Part shown: in pieces, positions 9,970 to 17,829 of the stretch
How the letters are laid out: the number at the start of each line of letters is the position of its first letter
Numbering within the stretch: position 1 is the stretch's first letter
NCBI RefSeq assembly: GCF_003385555.1
Contig: NZ_QOHR01000017.1
Span: forward strand, 1 to 44,675
Length of the DNA: 44,675 nucleotides
Direction of reading: 5' to 3'
Source of the DNA: Rhodosalinus sediminis
GTDB taxonomy: Bacteria; Pseudomonadota; Alphaproteobacteria; Rhodobacterales; Rhodobacteraceae
Made by a program: the position numbers and the translations under genes
Notes under the pieces: generated by a model
Seen by the model: the letters and a program-made list of their open reading frames with translations, nothing else
What the model was told of the DNA's origin: nothing
Database searches by the model: none

Positions 9970-10986
9970 ATGACCGACCTTCTCAGCCGGCTGCTCGAGA
10001 CGCGCGACTGGCTCCTCGCCGACGGCGCGACGGGCACCACGCTCTTCGAGATGGGGCTCTCCTCCGGCGACGCGCCCGAGCTCTGGAACGTCGAGCACCC
10101 GGACCGCATCCGCCGGCTCTACCGGGGCGCCGTGGACGCGGGCAGCGATCTGTTCCTCACCAATTCCTTCGGCGGCAACGCCTCGCGCCTGAAGCTCCAC
10201 GCGGCCGAGACCCGGGTGCGCGAGCTCAACCGCGCCGCCGCCGAGATCGGGCGCGAGGTGGCCGACGCCGCCGGCCGCCCGGTGGTCGTCGCGGGCTCCG
10301 TCGGGCCGACCGGCGACATCATGGCGCCCGTCGGCAGCCTCAGCCACGCCGACGCCGTGGAGATGTTTCACGAGCAGGCCGAGGGGCTGAAGGAGGGCGG
10401 CGCAGACGTCCTCTGGCTCGAGACGATCGCGGCGCCCGAGGAATACCGCGCCGCCGCCGAGGCCTTCGCCCGCGCCGGGATGCCGTGGTGCGGCACCATG
10501 AGCTTCGACACCGCCGGGCGCACCATGATGGGCGTCACCGCCCCCGGCATGGTCGAGCTGGTCGAGGGGCTGCCCAATCCGCCGATCGCCTTCGGCGCGA
10601 ACTGCGGCACCGGGGCGGCGGACCTCCTGCGCACGGTGCTCGGCTTCGCCGAGGCCGGCGCGACGCGCCCCGTGATCGCCAAGGGCAACGCCGGCATCCC
10701 GAAGTTCGTGGACGGCCACATCCACTACGACGGCACGCCCGCGCTGATGGCCGAGTACGCCGTGCTCGCCCGCGACGCCGGCGCGCGGATCATCGGCGGC
10801 TGCTGCGGGACGCAGCCCGCGCACCTCGCGCGCATGCGCGAGGCGCTTGAGACGCGTGCCAAAGGCCCGCCGCCCACCCTCGCCGAGATCACCGCCGCGC
10901 TGGGCGATTTCTCGTCAGCCTCCGACGGCACGGAGCCCGGCGCCGAGCCCGCGCCGCGGCGCCGCCGCAGCCGTCGCCGCGGCTGA
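9970..10986 (+). CDS. bmt: Homocysteine S-methyltransferase (Bmt / MetH N-terminal type)
   Basis: A 338-aa TIM-barrel methyltransferase that moves a methyl group to homocysteine to make methionine. The zinc-binding cysteines are C212 (GANCGTG) and C278-C279 (GGCCGT), as in the first module of MetH and in betaine-homocysteine methyltransferases. The N-terminus has LADGATGT and TNSFGGN. A very basic tail (RRRRSRRRG) follows the fold and is odd for the family. I used the ATG at 9970 with GCGGAG upstream; an ATG at 9946 is possible. It faces a corrinoid protein and a DUF1638 gene, so methyl-cobalamin carried by that protein is a likelier donor than betaine, though I cannot exclude betaine. Confidence 0.88.
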   Translation: MTDLLSRLLETRDWLLADGATGTTLFEMGLSSGDAPELWNVEHPDRIRRLYRGAVDAGSDLFLTNSFGGNASRLKLHAAETRVRELNRAAAEIGREVADAAGRPVVVAGSVGPTGDIMAPVGSLSHADAVEMFHEQAEGLKEGGADVLWLETIAAPEEYRAAAEAFARAGMPWCGTMSFDTAGRTMMGVTAPGMVELVEGLPNPPIAFGANCGTGAADLLRTVLGFAEAGATRPVIAKGNAGIPKFVDGHIHYDGTPALMAEYAVLARDAGARIIGGCCGTQPAHLARMREALETRAKGPPPTLAEITAALGDFSSASDGTEPGAEPAPRRRRSRRRG

Positions 10987-11054
10987 CCCCGGCGCTCGAT
11001 CGACCGGGCAGAGCGGCCTTGCGGCCGCACGCTCTCTGGCACTTCGTGCGATCA

Positions 11055-11208
11055 GGGGGGAGCTGCCCCCCTCGGCCCTGTCGGGGCCTCACCCCCCGGA
11101 GTATTTACGCCAAGATGATGGACTGTGTGATGCTGACCTCCCCCATCATCTTGGTCCAAATACTCCGGGGGTGAATTGGCCGAAGGCCAAGAGGGGGCAG
11201 CGCCCCCT
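11055..11208. repeat. Composite palindromic repeat, two units head to head (element 1)
   Basis: A near-symmetric element fills the gap between two convergent genes. Outer hairpins GGGGGG/CCCCCC (11055-11071) and GGGGGC/GCCCCC (11193-11207), then inner hairpins GGCCC/GGGCC (11074-11088) and TTGGCC/GGCCAA (11177-11190), flank a long inverted repeat whose arms are 11091-11120 and 11144-11172 and contain GGAGTATTT and CCAAGATGATG. The right half, read on the minus strand, is nearly identical to the element at 33981-34050. It probably terminates both flanking genes. Confidence 0.8.
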
Positions 11209-11218
11209 CCGCCCGTTC

Positions 11219-11887
11219 TCAGCGCGTGGCCCAGTCCCGGAGCGTCACGGCGAGGTCGCCGTACCCCGTGAAGCGCCGCTCGAAGGCGAGGCCGAGGCGT
11301 GCGGCGCACTCCCGCGCCTGCGCGGTCAGCGCCGGGTCGTCGGTCTGCGCCTGGTAGACGAGCTTTTCGTAGTGGCCGAAGTAGGCGTCGCGCAGCTCCG
11401 GGTGGCGGTCGAGACCGAGGGGGCGCCAGACGAAAGCGTCGAACTGCCGGACGAGGAAATCGGTCAGGTAGAAGGCGGTGAACTCGTCCTCGGCGCGGGC
11501 GGCGAAGGTCTCGGTGCCCTCGAAGAAGGCGTAGCAATGCGGCCCCCGCACCATCTCGACGCCGAGTTCGGCGCAGACGGCGGCGAGGCGCCCGCCGGTG
11601 CCGCAGTCGGCGTAGACGACGTGGACCGCCTCGTAGGCGTCGCGATGGCGCGTCACCGCCGCGCGCACCGCCTCCGGCAGGCGCTCGGGCGTGTTGTGCA
11701 GGATCGCCGGCAGGCAGTGCAGGTCGAGATGCGTCCAGCCGTTGGCGGCGCGCAGCGCGAGGATTTCGCGCGCGAGCGCGCCGCAGGCGATGAGCAGGAC
11801 GCGCCCCGCGCGCGCGGGCGCGAGGCCCTCGTGCGTGAGCCTCTCCGGATCGGGCGCGCGCGGCGCGCTGGTCTCTCCCGGCGCCAC
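11219..11887 (-). CDS. DUF1638 domain-containing protein
   Basis: A 222-aa soluble protein of the DUF1638 family, recognised from VLLIACGALAREI, LDLHCLPAILHNTPERLP, VVYADCGTGG and GPHCYAFFEG. Several conserved cysteines and a histidine (LHCLP, YADCGTG, PHCY) could bind metal or cobalamin. The function is not established, but the family often sits beside corrinoid proteins and methyltransferases, as here: it starts 10 bp after the corrinoid gene. The GTG start at 11887 has TGAGGG 7 bases upstream, overlapping the corrinoid stop. A role in loading, reducing or repairing the corrinoid methyl carrier is my inference. Confidence 0.8.
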   Translation of the reverse strand: MAPGETSAPRAPDPERLTHEGLAPARAGRVLLIACGALAREILALRAANGWTHLDLHCLPAILHNTPERLPEAVRAAVTRHRDAYEAVHVVYADCGTGGRLAAVCAELGVEMVRGPHCYAFFEGTETFAARAEDEFTAFYLTDFLVRQFDAFVWRPLGLDRHPELRDAYFGHYEKLVYQAQTDDPALTAQARECAARLGLAFERRFTGYGDLAVTLRDWATR

Positions 11888-11897
11888 CGCCGGGCCC

Positions 11898-12602
11898 TCA
11901 GCCGGCGGCGAGCTGGTTGTGGCGGCGCGCGACGAGCGTCTTGGCGGTCTCGACGGCCACGGCGGCGTCGCGGCAGTAGGCGTCGGCGCCGATGGCGCGG
12001 CCGAACTCCTCGTTGAGCGGCGCGCCGCCGACGAGCACGATGTAGTCGTCGCGCAGGCCCTTCTCGACCATCGCGTCGATGACGACCTTCATGTAGGGCA
12101 TCGTCGTGGTCAGGAGCGCCGACATGCCGAGGATATCGGGCGCCTCGGTCTCGAGCGCCTCGAGGTAATTCTCGACCGGGTTGTTGATGCCGATGTCCAC
12201 CACCTCGAAGCCCGCGCCCTCCATCATCATGGCGACGAGGTTCTTGCCGATGTCGTGGATGTCGCCCTTCACCGTGCCGATCACCATCTTGCCCATGCGG
12301 GGCGCGCCCGTCTCGGCGAGCAGCGGCTTGAGGATCGACATGCCGGCCTTCATCGCGTTGGCGGCGAGCAGCACCTCCGGCACGAAGAGGATGCCGTCGC
12401 GGAAGTCCTGCCCGACGACCGTCATGCCGCCGACGAGCGCCTCGGTCAGTATGCGATAGGGCGCCCAGCCGCGCTCGAGCAGGATGCCGACCCCCTCCTC
12501 GATCTCGTCCTTGAGACCGTCGTAGAGGTCGTCCCACATCTGCTGCACGAGCTCTTCGTCGTCGAGCTCCGCGAGAACGATGTCGTCGTCGTTTTCGGCC
12601 AT
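11898..12602 (-). CDS. Corrinoid (B12-binding) methyl carrier protein
   Basis: A 234-aa protein with a helical cap domain (about 15-95, as in MetH) and a B12-binding Rossmann domain. The base-off cobalamin motif D114-I-H116-D-I-G119 lies in VIGTVKGDIHDIGKN, and GMSALLTTTMPYM and LVGGAPLNEEF complete the site. It carries a methyl group on cobalamin between two methyltransferases. The sequence is closest in style to MetH module 3 and to MtbC/MtgC-type proteins. The ATG at 12602 has GAGGGGAG upstream. It is followed by the DUF1638 gene and lies 0.9 kb from the homocysteine methyltransferase, consistent with a split methionine synthase. No pterin-binding module is in the window. Confidence 0.9.
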   Translation of the reverse strand: MAENDDDIVLAELDDEELVQQMWDDLYDGLKDEIEEGVGILLERGWAPYRILTEALVGGMTVVGQDFRDGILFVPEVLLAANAMKAGMSILKPLLAETGAPRMGKMVIGTVKGDIHDIGKNLVAMMMEGAGFEVVDIGINNPVENYLEALETEAPDILGMSALLTTTMPYMKVVIDAMVEKGLRDDYIVLVGGAPLNEEFGRAIGADAYCRDAAVAVETAKTLVARRHNQLAAG

Positions 12603-12765
12603 GGCGCGCTCCCCTCGGATCCGGCGCGGATACCACTGCATGCATCCCGTGCGCCCGTGTCTGCGGCAAACGCGCCGGGCCGACTTGGCGTTTCGCGACA
12701 CAAGCGGAGCCGAAGCCGACCTGTGCCGCGTTCCTGCGCCGCCTGTGATCGGATCGCCGCAGGCG

Positions 12766-12794
12766 TTGCGGGTGTTCGCTTTATGTTCTATATT
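12766..12794 (+). promoter_or_regulatory. Promoter with LexA-like box for the radical SAM gene
   Basis: TTGCGG (12766-12771), a 17-bp spacer and TATATT (12789-12794) form a strong sigma-70-type promoter. The spacer holds GTTC-N7-GTTC (12774-12788), the LexA box of Rhodobacter and other alphaproteobacteria. Predicted +1 is 12801, the A of the chosen ATG, so the transcript would be leaderless. LexA bound here would block RNA polymerase directly. Confidence 0.6.
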
Positions 12795-12800
12795 GGCGCC

Positions 12801-13895
12801 ATGGTGTTCGACCCGTCCCGCCCCCACCACGTCGACCCGGCGCGCCGGCGCGGGCGCGGCGCGGCGAGCGCGCGGCCCGGGCGCTTCGACGCGGTGCGCG
12901 AGGCGGTGGACGACGGCTGGGGCATGGCGGAGACGGACGCGCCGCCGCTGCGGACCATTGTGACCGAAGAGCGGGCGCGCAGCGCGATCGTTCGCAATAC
13001 TTCCCCCGACGTGCCCTTCGACCGCGCGCTCAACCCCTATCGCGGCTGCGAGCACGGCTGCATCTACTGCTTCGCGCGGCCGACGCACGCCTATCTCGGC
13101 CACTCGCCCGGCCTCGACTTCGAGACGAAGCTCGTCGCGCGGCCGAACATCGCCGAGGTCCTCGCGCGGGAGCTCGCGCGGTCCCGCTACCGGCCTGCGC
13201 CGCTCGCTCTCGGCACGGCGACGGACCCCTATCAGCCGGTGGAGCGGGCGCGCGGCCTGACCCGCGCCTGTCTCGAGGTGCTGGAGGCGGCGGGCCACCC
13301 CGTGGGCGTGGTGACCAAGGGCACGCTGGTGGAGCGCGACGCCGACATCCTCGCGCGGATGGCGGCGCGCGGGATCGCGCGGGTCGCGATTTCGCTGACG
13401 ACGCTCGACGCCGATCTCTCCCGGCGGATGGAGCCGCGCGGGCCCTCGCCCGCCCGCCGCCTCGCCACGATCCGGCGGCTCGCCGCGGCGGGCGTGGAGG
13501 TGCGCGTCATGCTCGCGCCGGTGGTGCCGGGGCTCACCGACCATGAGATTGACGCGATCCTCGAGGCCGCCGCCGGGGCGGGCGCGGTGGCGGCGAGCTG
13601 GGTGATGCTGCGCCTCCCGCGCGAGGTCGCGCCCCTCTGGCGGGAGTGGCTGGCCGAGCACCGCCCCGATCGCGCGGGCCGCGTCATGGCGCGCCTGCGC
13701 GAGATGCACGGCGGGCAGGACTACCGCGCCGACTGGGGCCGACGGATGCGCGGCGAAGGGGTCCATGCCGAGCTCACGGCGCAGCGCTTCGCCGCGGCGG
13801 CGCGGCGCGCGGGGCTCGCCGAGCGCCTGCCGCCGCTCCGCACGGACCGTTTCGCGCCGCTCACCGCGGGCCCTGCGCAGATGCGGCTTCTGTAG
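12801..13895 (+). CDS. PA0069-family radical SAM protein (spore photoproduct lyase-like)
   Basis: A 364-aa radical SAM enzyme. The cluster-binding motif is RGCEHGCIYCFAR (C-x3-C-x2-C), preceded by ALNPYRGC, and followed by LGTATDPYQPVE, VVTKGTLVERD and VMLAPVVPGLTD, as in the PA0069/SplB-related family. The N-terminus is Arg-rich. Spore photoproduct lyase repairs thymine dimers in spores; the role of the family in non-sporulating bacteria is not settled, but DNA repair is suggested by the LexA-like box in its promoter. The ATG at 12801 coincides with the predicted transcription start; an in-frame ATG at 12783 falls inside the operator and is unlikely. Confidence 0.87.
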   Translation: MVFDPSRPHHVDPARRRGRGAASARPGRFDAVREAVDDGWGMAETDAPPLRTIVTEERARSAIVRNTSPDVPFDRALNPYRGCEHGCIYCFARPTHAYLGHSPGLDFETKLVARPNIAEVLARELARSRYRPAPLALGTATDPYQPVERARGLTRACLEVLEAAGHPVGVVTKGTLVERDADILARMAARGIARVAISLTTLDADLSRRMEPRGPSPARRLATIRRLAAAGVEVRVMLAPVVPGLTDHEIDAILEAAAGAGAVAASWVMLRLPREVAPLWREWLAEHRPDRAGRVMARLREMHGGQDYRADWGRRMRGEGVHAELTAQRFAAAARRAGLAERLPPLRTDRFAPLTAGPAQMRLL

Positions 13896-14171
13896 GCGGC
13901 CGGGGCGCCCGGCCGGCGTGAGGCCGGCGCGTGCACCCATCGGAGGGCACATGCCGGCGCGGCGACTGCGGGCGGCGCGGGGTCCGGCGGGTGAGGCCGG
14001 TGTGGCGCAGGACCGATTGGGTGGCTCGTCGGCAGGAGGGCGGCGCCCCGAGGGTAGCCGCGCCCGTGACGGCGGGCAGGCTGCGCCGTCGCGGACCCGA
14101 AGCCGCGCCTGCGCTCTCGCCAGAGGCGGCGCGGTGCGCTATCGCCGCGCCGTGCAAAGCGGAGGGCGCGG

Positions 14172-14657
14172 ATGACGGACGGGGCGGACGATGTGATTCT
14201 GGCGCTGCAGCCGGCACCAGCGCGGCGCGTCGTGGGGACGGCCCTCGTCGGCGCGCTCGGGGCGATCGTGCTCTGGCTCGCGGTCGTCGCGCCGCCGGCC
14301 GCGCCGCTCTGGCACGGGTTCCTGCTCGGCTTCGGGGCGCTGGCGCTCTGGGGGGCCGCGCGTATCTGGCGCGCGACCGGGCAGGCGGTCGAGCTGACCG
14401 ACGCAGGGTTGCGCGCGTCCGACGGCACGGTGATCGCCGCCTTCGACGAGATCGAGGCGATCGACCGTGGCATGTTCGCCTTCAAGCCGTCGAACGGGTT
14501 CCTGCTGAAGCTCTCGGCGCCGGCGTCGCGGGCGTGGCGGCCGGGGCTCTGGTGGCGCACGGGGCGCCGCGTCGGCATCGGCGGGCTGACGCCGCGCGGG
14601 CCGGCGCGGGCGATGGCCGACGCGATCCAGGTGCGCCTCGCCATGCGGCGCGGCTGA
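14172..14657 (+). CDS. Small membrane protein, unknown function
   Basis: A 161-aa protein with two predicted transmembrane helices (about 20-40 and 47-65), followed by a soluble C-terminal part (ELTDAGLRASDGTVIAAFDEIEAIDRGMFAFKPSNGF) that reads like the small beta domain found after two-helix hairpins in bacterial PH-like proteins. I do not recognise a named family. GGAGGG lies before the ATG. It is convergent with the tad-like genes, only 3 bp apart, so the two transcripts overlap. The 276 bp upstream hold no gene or riboswitch that I can recognise. Confidence 0.72.
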   Translation: MTDGADDVILALQPAPARRVVGTALVGALGAIVLWLAVVAPPAAPLWHGFLLGFGALALWGAARIWRATGQAVELTDAGLRASDGTVIAAFDEIEAIDRGMFAFKPSNGFLLKLSAPASRAWRPGLWWRTGRRVGIGGLTPRGPARAMADAIQVRLAMRRG

Positions 14658-14660
14658 GGC

Positions 14661-15224
14661 TCAGCCCTCCCAGACGAGTTGCGGCGCGAAGCGGGGCCGG
14701 GTGTAGACGAAGGTGTCGAGCGTCATCGTCCCGAGGCCAACGTCCAGGAAGGGCGTGTAGCGCGAGAAGGTCTCGACGAGGATGATCTGCTCGTCGTCGA
14801 CCATGATGGGCAGCACGTCCTCCCAGGTCTCCACCTCGTCGGCATCGAGCGCCGTGGCGCCCCCCCGCGCCTGCGACCAGCGCAGGTCGTAGACCTCGTC
14901 GTCGCCGTCCCAGCGGATCACGGAGACGCGCAGCCCGATGTTCTCCGCGGGAATGCCGCTCAGCGTGCTGAAGAGCGTGAGCGTGTTGTCCATGTAGGTG
15001 GGCGTGATCGCGTCGGTCTCGCGCGAGAGCATGTCGCCGACCGTGTAGGCGGCCTTCTCGCTCACGGAGTTTTCGCGGAACATGTCGAAGAAGACGAAGG
15101 TTCCGGCGAAGGCCCACAGAAGGACCGGGAACATGATCATCACCTCGACCGTCAGGCTCGCGGTTTCGCGCCGCGCGAAGCGCGCGAGGGGACGGCGGAG
15201 GATGCGGTGCAGGGCGCGTCTCAT
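14661..15224 (-). CDS. TadE/TadG-family pseudopilin-like protein
   Basis: A 187-aa protein with a short basic N-terminus (RRPLARFARRETAS), then LTVEVMIMFPVLLWAFAGTFVFF: the conserved Glu in a hydrophobic helix is the TadE-type prepilin signature. The rest would be periplasmic. Its ATG overlaps the stop of the upstream tadE-like gene by four bases (ATGA), so it is the last gene of a coupled three-gene operon. TadE-like proteins are minor pseudopilins needed for Flp pilus assembly and surface attachment. The prepilin peptidase and secretion ATPase are not nearby. Confidence 0.82.
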   Translation of the reverse strand: MRRALHRILRRPLARFARRETASLTVEVMIMFPVLLWAFAGTFVFFDMFRENSVSEKAAYTVGDMLSRETDAITPTYMDNTLTLFSTLSGIPAENIGLRVSVIRWDGDDEVYDLRWSQARGGATALDADEVETWEDVLPIMVDDEQIILVETFSRYTPFLDVGLGTMTLDTFVYTRPRFAPQLVWEG

Positions 15225-15757
15225 CGCGGCTCCTGAACGAAGGCCGAGGTCACGATGATCGAGACGTCGCCCGCCCCGTCGGTCTGCATGTAGTCGATCA
15301 GCCAGCTCGCGGGGGAGAGGGGCTGCACCTTCAGGCAGGCGCGCAGCAGCATCAGTTCGTTCGCGGTGCCCGGGGTGAACTCGCGGAGCGGGCGCGCTTC
15401 CTCGGAGCGGTCGGTGCAATCGGGCCGGGTCGGCAACGCGCGCCAGTCCCGCATGTCCGTGGGCCGCATTTCCAGCTGCAGGTTCTCGTCGCAGCCCGGC
15501 ATGACGATCGCGTTTTCGCAGACCGCGGCCTTGATGTCGTCGTGCTGCGGCACCTCGCCGGTGCCGAGACGGATCTCGCGCACGGCGATGTCGAGGCCGC
15601 GTTCCAGCATGGCGTGGCGCATGGTCATCAGGCTGAGCTCGAAGGAGGCGTACATGAAGAAGAAGAGGAACGGGAACCAGATCACGAACTCGATCGTGGG
15701 GTTCCCGTCCTCGCGCCGGGCGAACCGGCCGAGCCGCTGCGCGCCGCGACGGATCAT
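15221..15757 (-). CDS. TadE-family pseudopilin-like protein
   Basis: A 178-aa protein with the TadE layout: basic leader RFARREDGN, then PTIEFVIWFPFLFFFMYASFELSLM, with Glu near the start of the helix. The periplasmic part has several cysteines (AAVCENAIVMPGCDEN, PDCTD, RACLK) that may form disulfides. It overlaps the flanking genes by four bases on both sides (ATGA). It probably acts with its two neighbours in Tad/Flp pilus function. Confidence 0.85.
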   Translation of the reverse strand: MIRRGAQRLGRFARREDGNPTIEFVIWFPFLFFFMYASFELSLMTMRHAMLERGLDIAVREIRLGTGEVPQHDDIKAAVCENAIVMPGCDENLQLEMRPTDMRDWRALPTRPDCTDRSEEARPLREFTPGTANELMLLRACLKVQPLSPASWLIDYMQTDGAGDVSIIVTSAFVQEPR

Positions 15758-17529
15758 TGCGTCAGCCTCAGCTGGTTGATCTGGTGCGCGATGGCGTCGA
15801 AGGCGTCGGCGATCTCGAGGCCCTCGACGTTGAAGTAGTGCGACGGCGAGGAGGCGCAGGTGCGCATCTGGCGCTGTGCGTCGGACGGGGCCTCGAAGGC
15901 GATGGTGTAGACGGTCACGCCGTTGGCCTTCGCCAGATCGCACTGGTCGTAGAAGCTCTGCACGTTGGTCGATTCCCCGGTGATCTCCGTGCGTGCCTCG
16001 CCGGGCTGGTTCTGCAGCTCGACAGTGGCGTTCGTGACGTCGAGCGGGTCGCTCGGGCGGACCTGCGGGGTGATCTGCCCGTCGGTCATCAGGACGATCA
16101 CCTTGCGCCAGCCCTCGGCGTTCCAGTCCGAAGGGCGGTCGTCGAAGCCGTCGGGCACCTGCCCGGCGGCGTTCAGCTGCGCGAAGGCCGGCCGCGTGGC
16201 GGGATCGAGCAGCGCCAGCGCCCATTTCATGGCGTAGTGCGTGCCGGTGCCGTCGTGCATGCGCATGTCGCCGATGAAGCCGTTCAGCGCTGCCGCGTCG
16301 TTCTGCGCGTACTGGATGCGGGTGTCGTCCTCCGGGCACCAGCCCCAGTCCATGACGTCCGCCGCGATCGGCCAGAACATGAAATGCGGGACCTGCGGCC
16401 GGCCGGCGGGCGGCAGGCCCAGGTCGTCGAAGTCGCCCGCGCGCATCTCGAGGCAGGAGGCCGGGTCCGGCATCGCCGCGGCGTCGAAATCGCTGTAGGC
16501 AAGCTCGAGGTCGGGCCCGCTGCCGGTGTTCTCGGTCGGCCCCGCGTCGGGACGCGGGCCGTTCTCGTCCGCGGCATAGGCGAAAAACGCGGCCTCCTTC
16601 TCTCCGCCGCGGATCGAGGCGCCCTGCGGCACCGTCGCCGAGTCGATTTCGGCGCTCCGGCGCGCCACGAAATCCGTGACCAGGCCGAAGAAGGCGTCGA
16701 GGTCGTTGCCGCGGTGGCTCGCCTGATCGGCGTCGGGAAAGCCGTCGACCTTGGCGGCGTAGTCGATGGCGCCGTCGCCGTCCCGGTCGTAGTGGAGGAC
16801 GACGTTGGAGATGTCCTGCGGCCACTCGGGGAAGTAGTCTCCCCCGCTCGCGGCGTAGCGCTGCCCCGCGAGATAATCGAACATCACCCGCCCCGGGTTC
16901 GTCTGTCCGGCGTAGGGCACGACGTTGACCGAGGTGGTGCGCGCCGCGTCGTCCTCGAGCACCGTCGAGATGAAATCCTGCGCCGCGGGCTTCAGCCGGG
17001 CCATCCGCTCGGACCAGCGCATGGAGCCCGAAATATCGAGGACGAGCGAAATCTCGGTGTTGGGGATCACCTCCTCGGCGGTGCCGGAGGCCGGCGCGGT
17101 CAGCCGCTCGACGCCCGCGAGCTGCAGGAGGATCGGGTCGCTCTGCGTCACCGCCTGCGCCGACACCGTGCGGAAATTCAGCCCGCTCACCGGCTCGACC
17201 GCCAGAAGGTCGTCGCCGAGCCCTGCCTTGTCGAAATAATCCTGCACGACCGCCTCCGGGTCGAGCGTCTGATCGAGATCGGCCGCCGCCAGCACCGCGC
17301 GATCCAGCGTACCCTGAAGCTGGGTGCGCCGCATCTCGTTCATCATGAAGTCGATCCCGAGGCCCGCCATCATGAGCATCATCAGCACCATGAAGATGGA
17401 CCAGATCGCCAGCGCGCCGTCCTCGCCGCGGCGGAACCGGCGCATCCGCCGCGTCAGAAGGCGCGACGCCGCGACCGCCCGGCGGGGGCTGTGGTCTCTT
17501 CGTGCGTGCGTCCCGACCATCTCCGTCAC
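15754..17529 (-). CDS. TadG-like protein with von Willebrand factor A domain
   Basis: A protein of about 591 aa. After a basic leader, GEDGALAIWSIFMVLMMLMMAGLGIDFMMNEMRRTQLQ is the Tad (Flp) pilus-type N-terminal helix of TadG proteins. A von Willebrand A domain follows with the metal site LVLDISGSM and later VIVLMTDGQ; it is interrupted by a long Asp/Gly-rich insertion with a calcium-loop-like stretch (YDRDGDGAIDY). The C-terminus has VTVYTIAFEAP. It heads the three-gene operon. I prefer the GTG at 17529 because AGGA lies 5 bases upstream; the ATG at 17520 has no properly spaced site. Confidence 0.85.
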   Translation of the reverse strand: MTEMVGTHARRDHSPRRAVAASRLLTRRMRRFRRGEDGALAIWSIFMVLMMLMMAGLGIDFMMNEMRRTQLQGTLDRAVLAAADLDQTLDPEAVVQDYFDKAGLGDDLLAVEPVSGLNFRTVSAQAVTQSDPILLQLAGVERLTAPASGTAEEVIPNTEISLVLDISGSMRWSERMARLKPAAQDFISTVLEDDAARTTSVNVVPYAGQTNPGRVMFDYLAGQRYAASGGDYFPEWPQDISNVVLHYDRDGDGAIDYAAKVDGFPDADQASHRGNDLDAFFGLVTDFVARRSAEIDSATVPQGASIRGGEKEAAFFAYAADENGPRPDAGPTENTGSGPDLELAYSDFDAAAMPDPASCLEMRAGDFDDLGLPPAGRPQVPHFMFWPIAADVMDWGWCPEDDTRIQYAQNDAAALNGFIGDMRMHDGTGTHYAMKWALALLDPATRPAFAQLNAAGQVPDGFDDRPSDWNAEGWRKVIVLMTDGQITPQVRPSDPLDVTNATVELQNQPGEARTEITGESTNVQSFYDQCDLAKANGVTVYTIAFEAPSDAQRQMRTCASSPSHYFNVEGLEIADAFDAIAHQINQLRLTQ

Positions 17530-17829
17530 CCCGATCCTGTCACGCCCCCCGACGTGGCGTGCGTGAGCGTCGCCCTGCGTTGCTGCTCTTGCGCGCCTGA
17601 AGTTAATGACACCGGAAACGGGCGAAATTGTGGCTCGACCCCGGGCGCGCGTGTGCCGTCGTCGCCGGCGCGTCACTGGTTCCGCCCCTCCCGCGCGATT
17701 GTTCGCGGGCCGGACCCGGTGCCGCGCGTCCGCCGCGTCGCGCGGGGTGTGGACAAGAAAAGCGTCGCGCCCGCCCCGCCCCGCGGCCTAGGCTCGGGGC
17801 GAATCGCGCGCAAGACGAGGGAGGAGCGC

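Noticed and set aside
13896-14171. Possible cobalamin riboswitch or structured RNA near the corrinoid genes
   Set aside because: No B12-box or other conserved riboswitch core could be found, and the downstream gene is not B12-related.
15757-17829. Long plus-strand open extension in front of glutamate dehydrogenase
   Set aside because: The added sequence is a shadow of the tad-like genes; the conserved protein begins at 17830 with a good ribosome-binding site.
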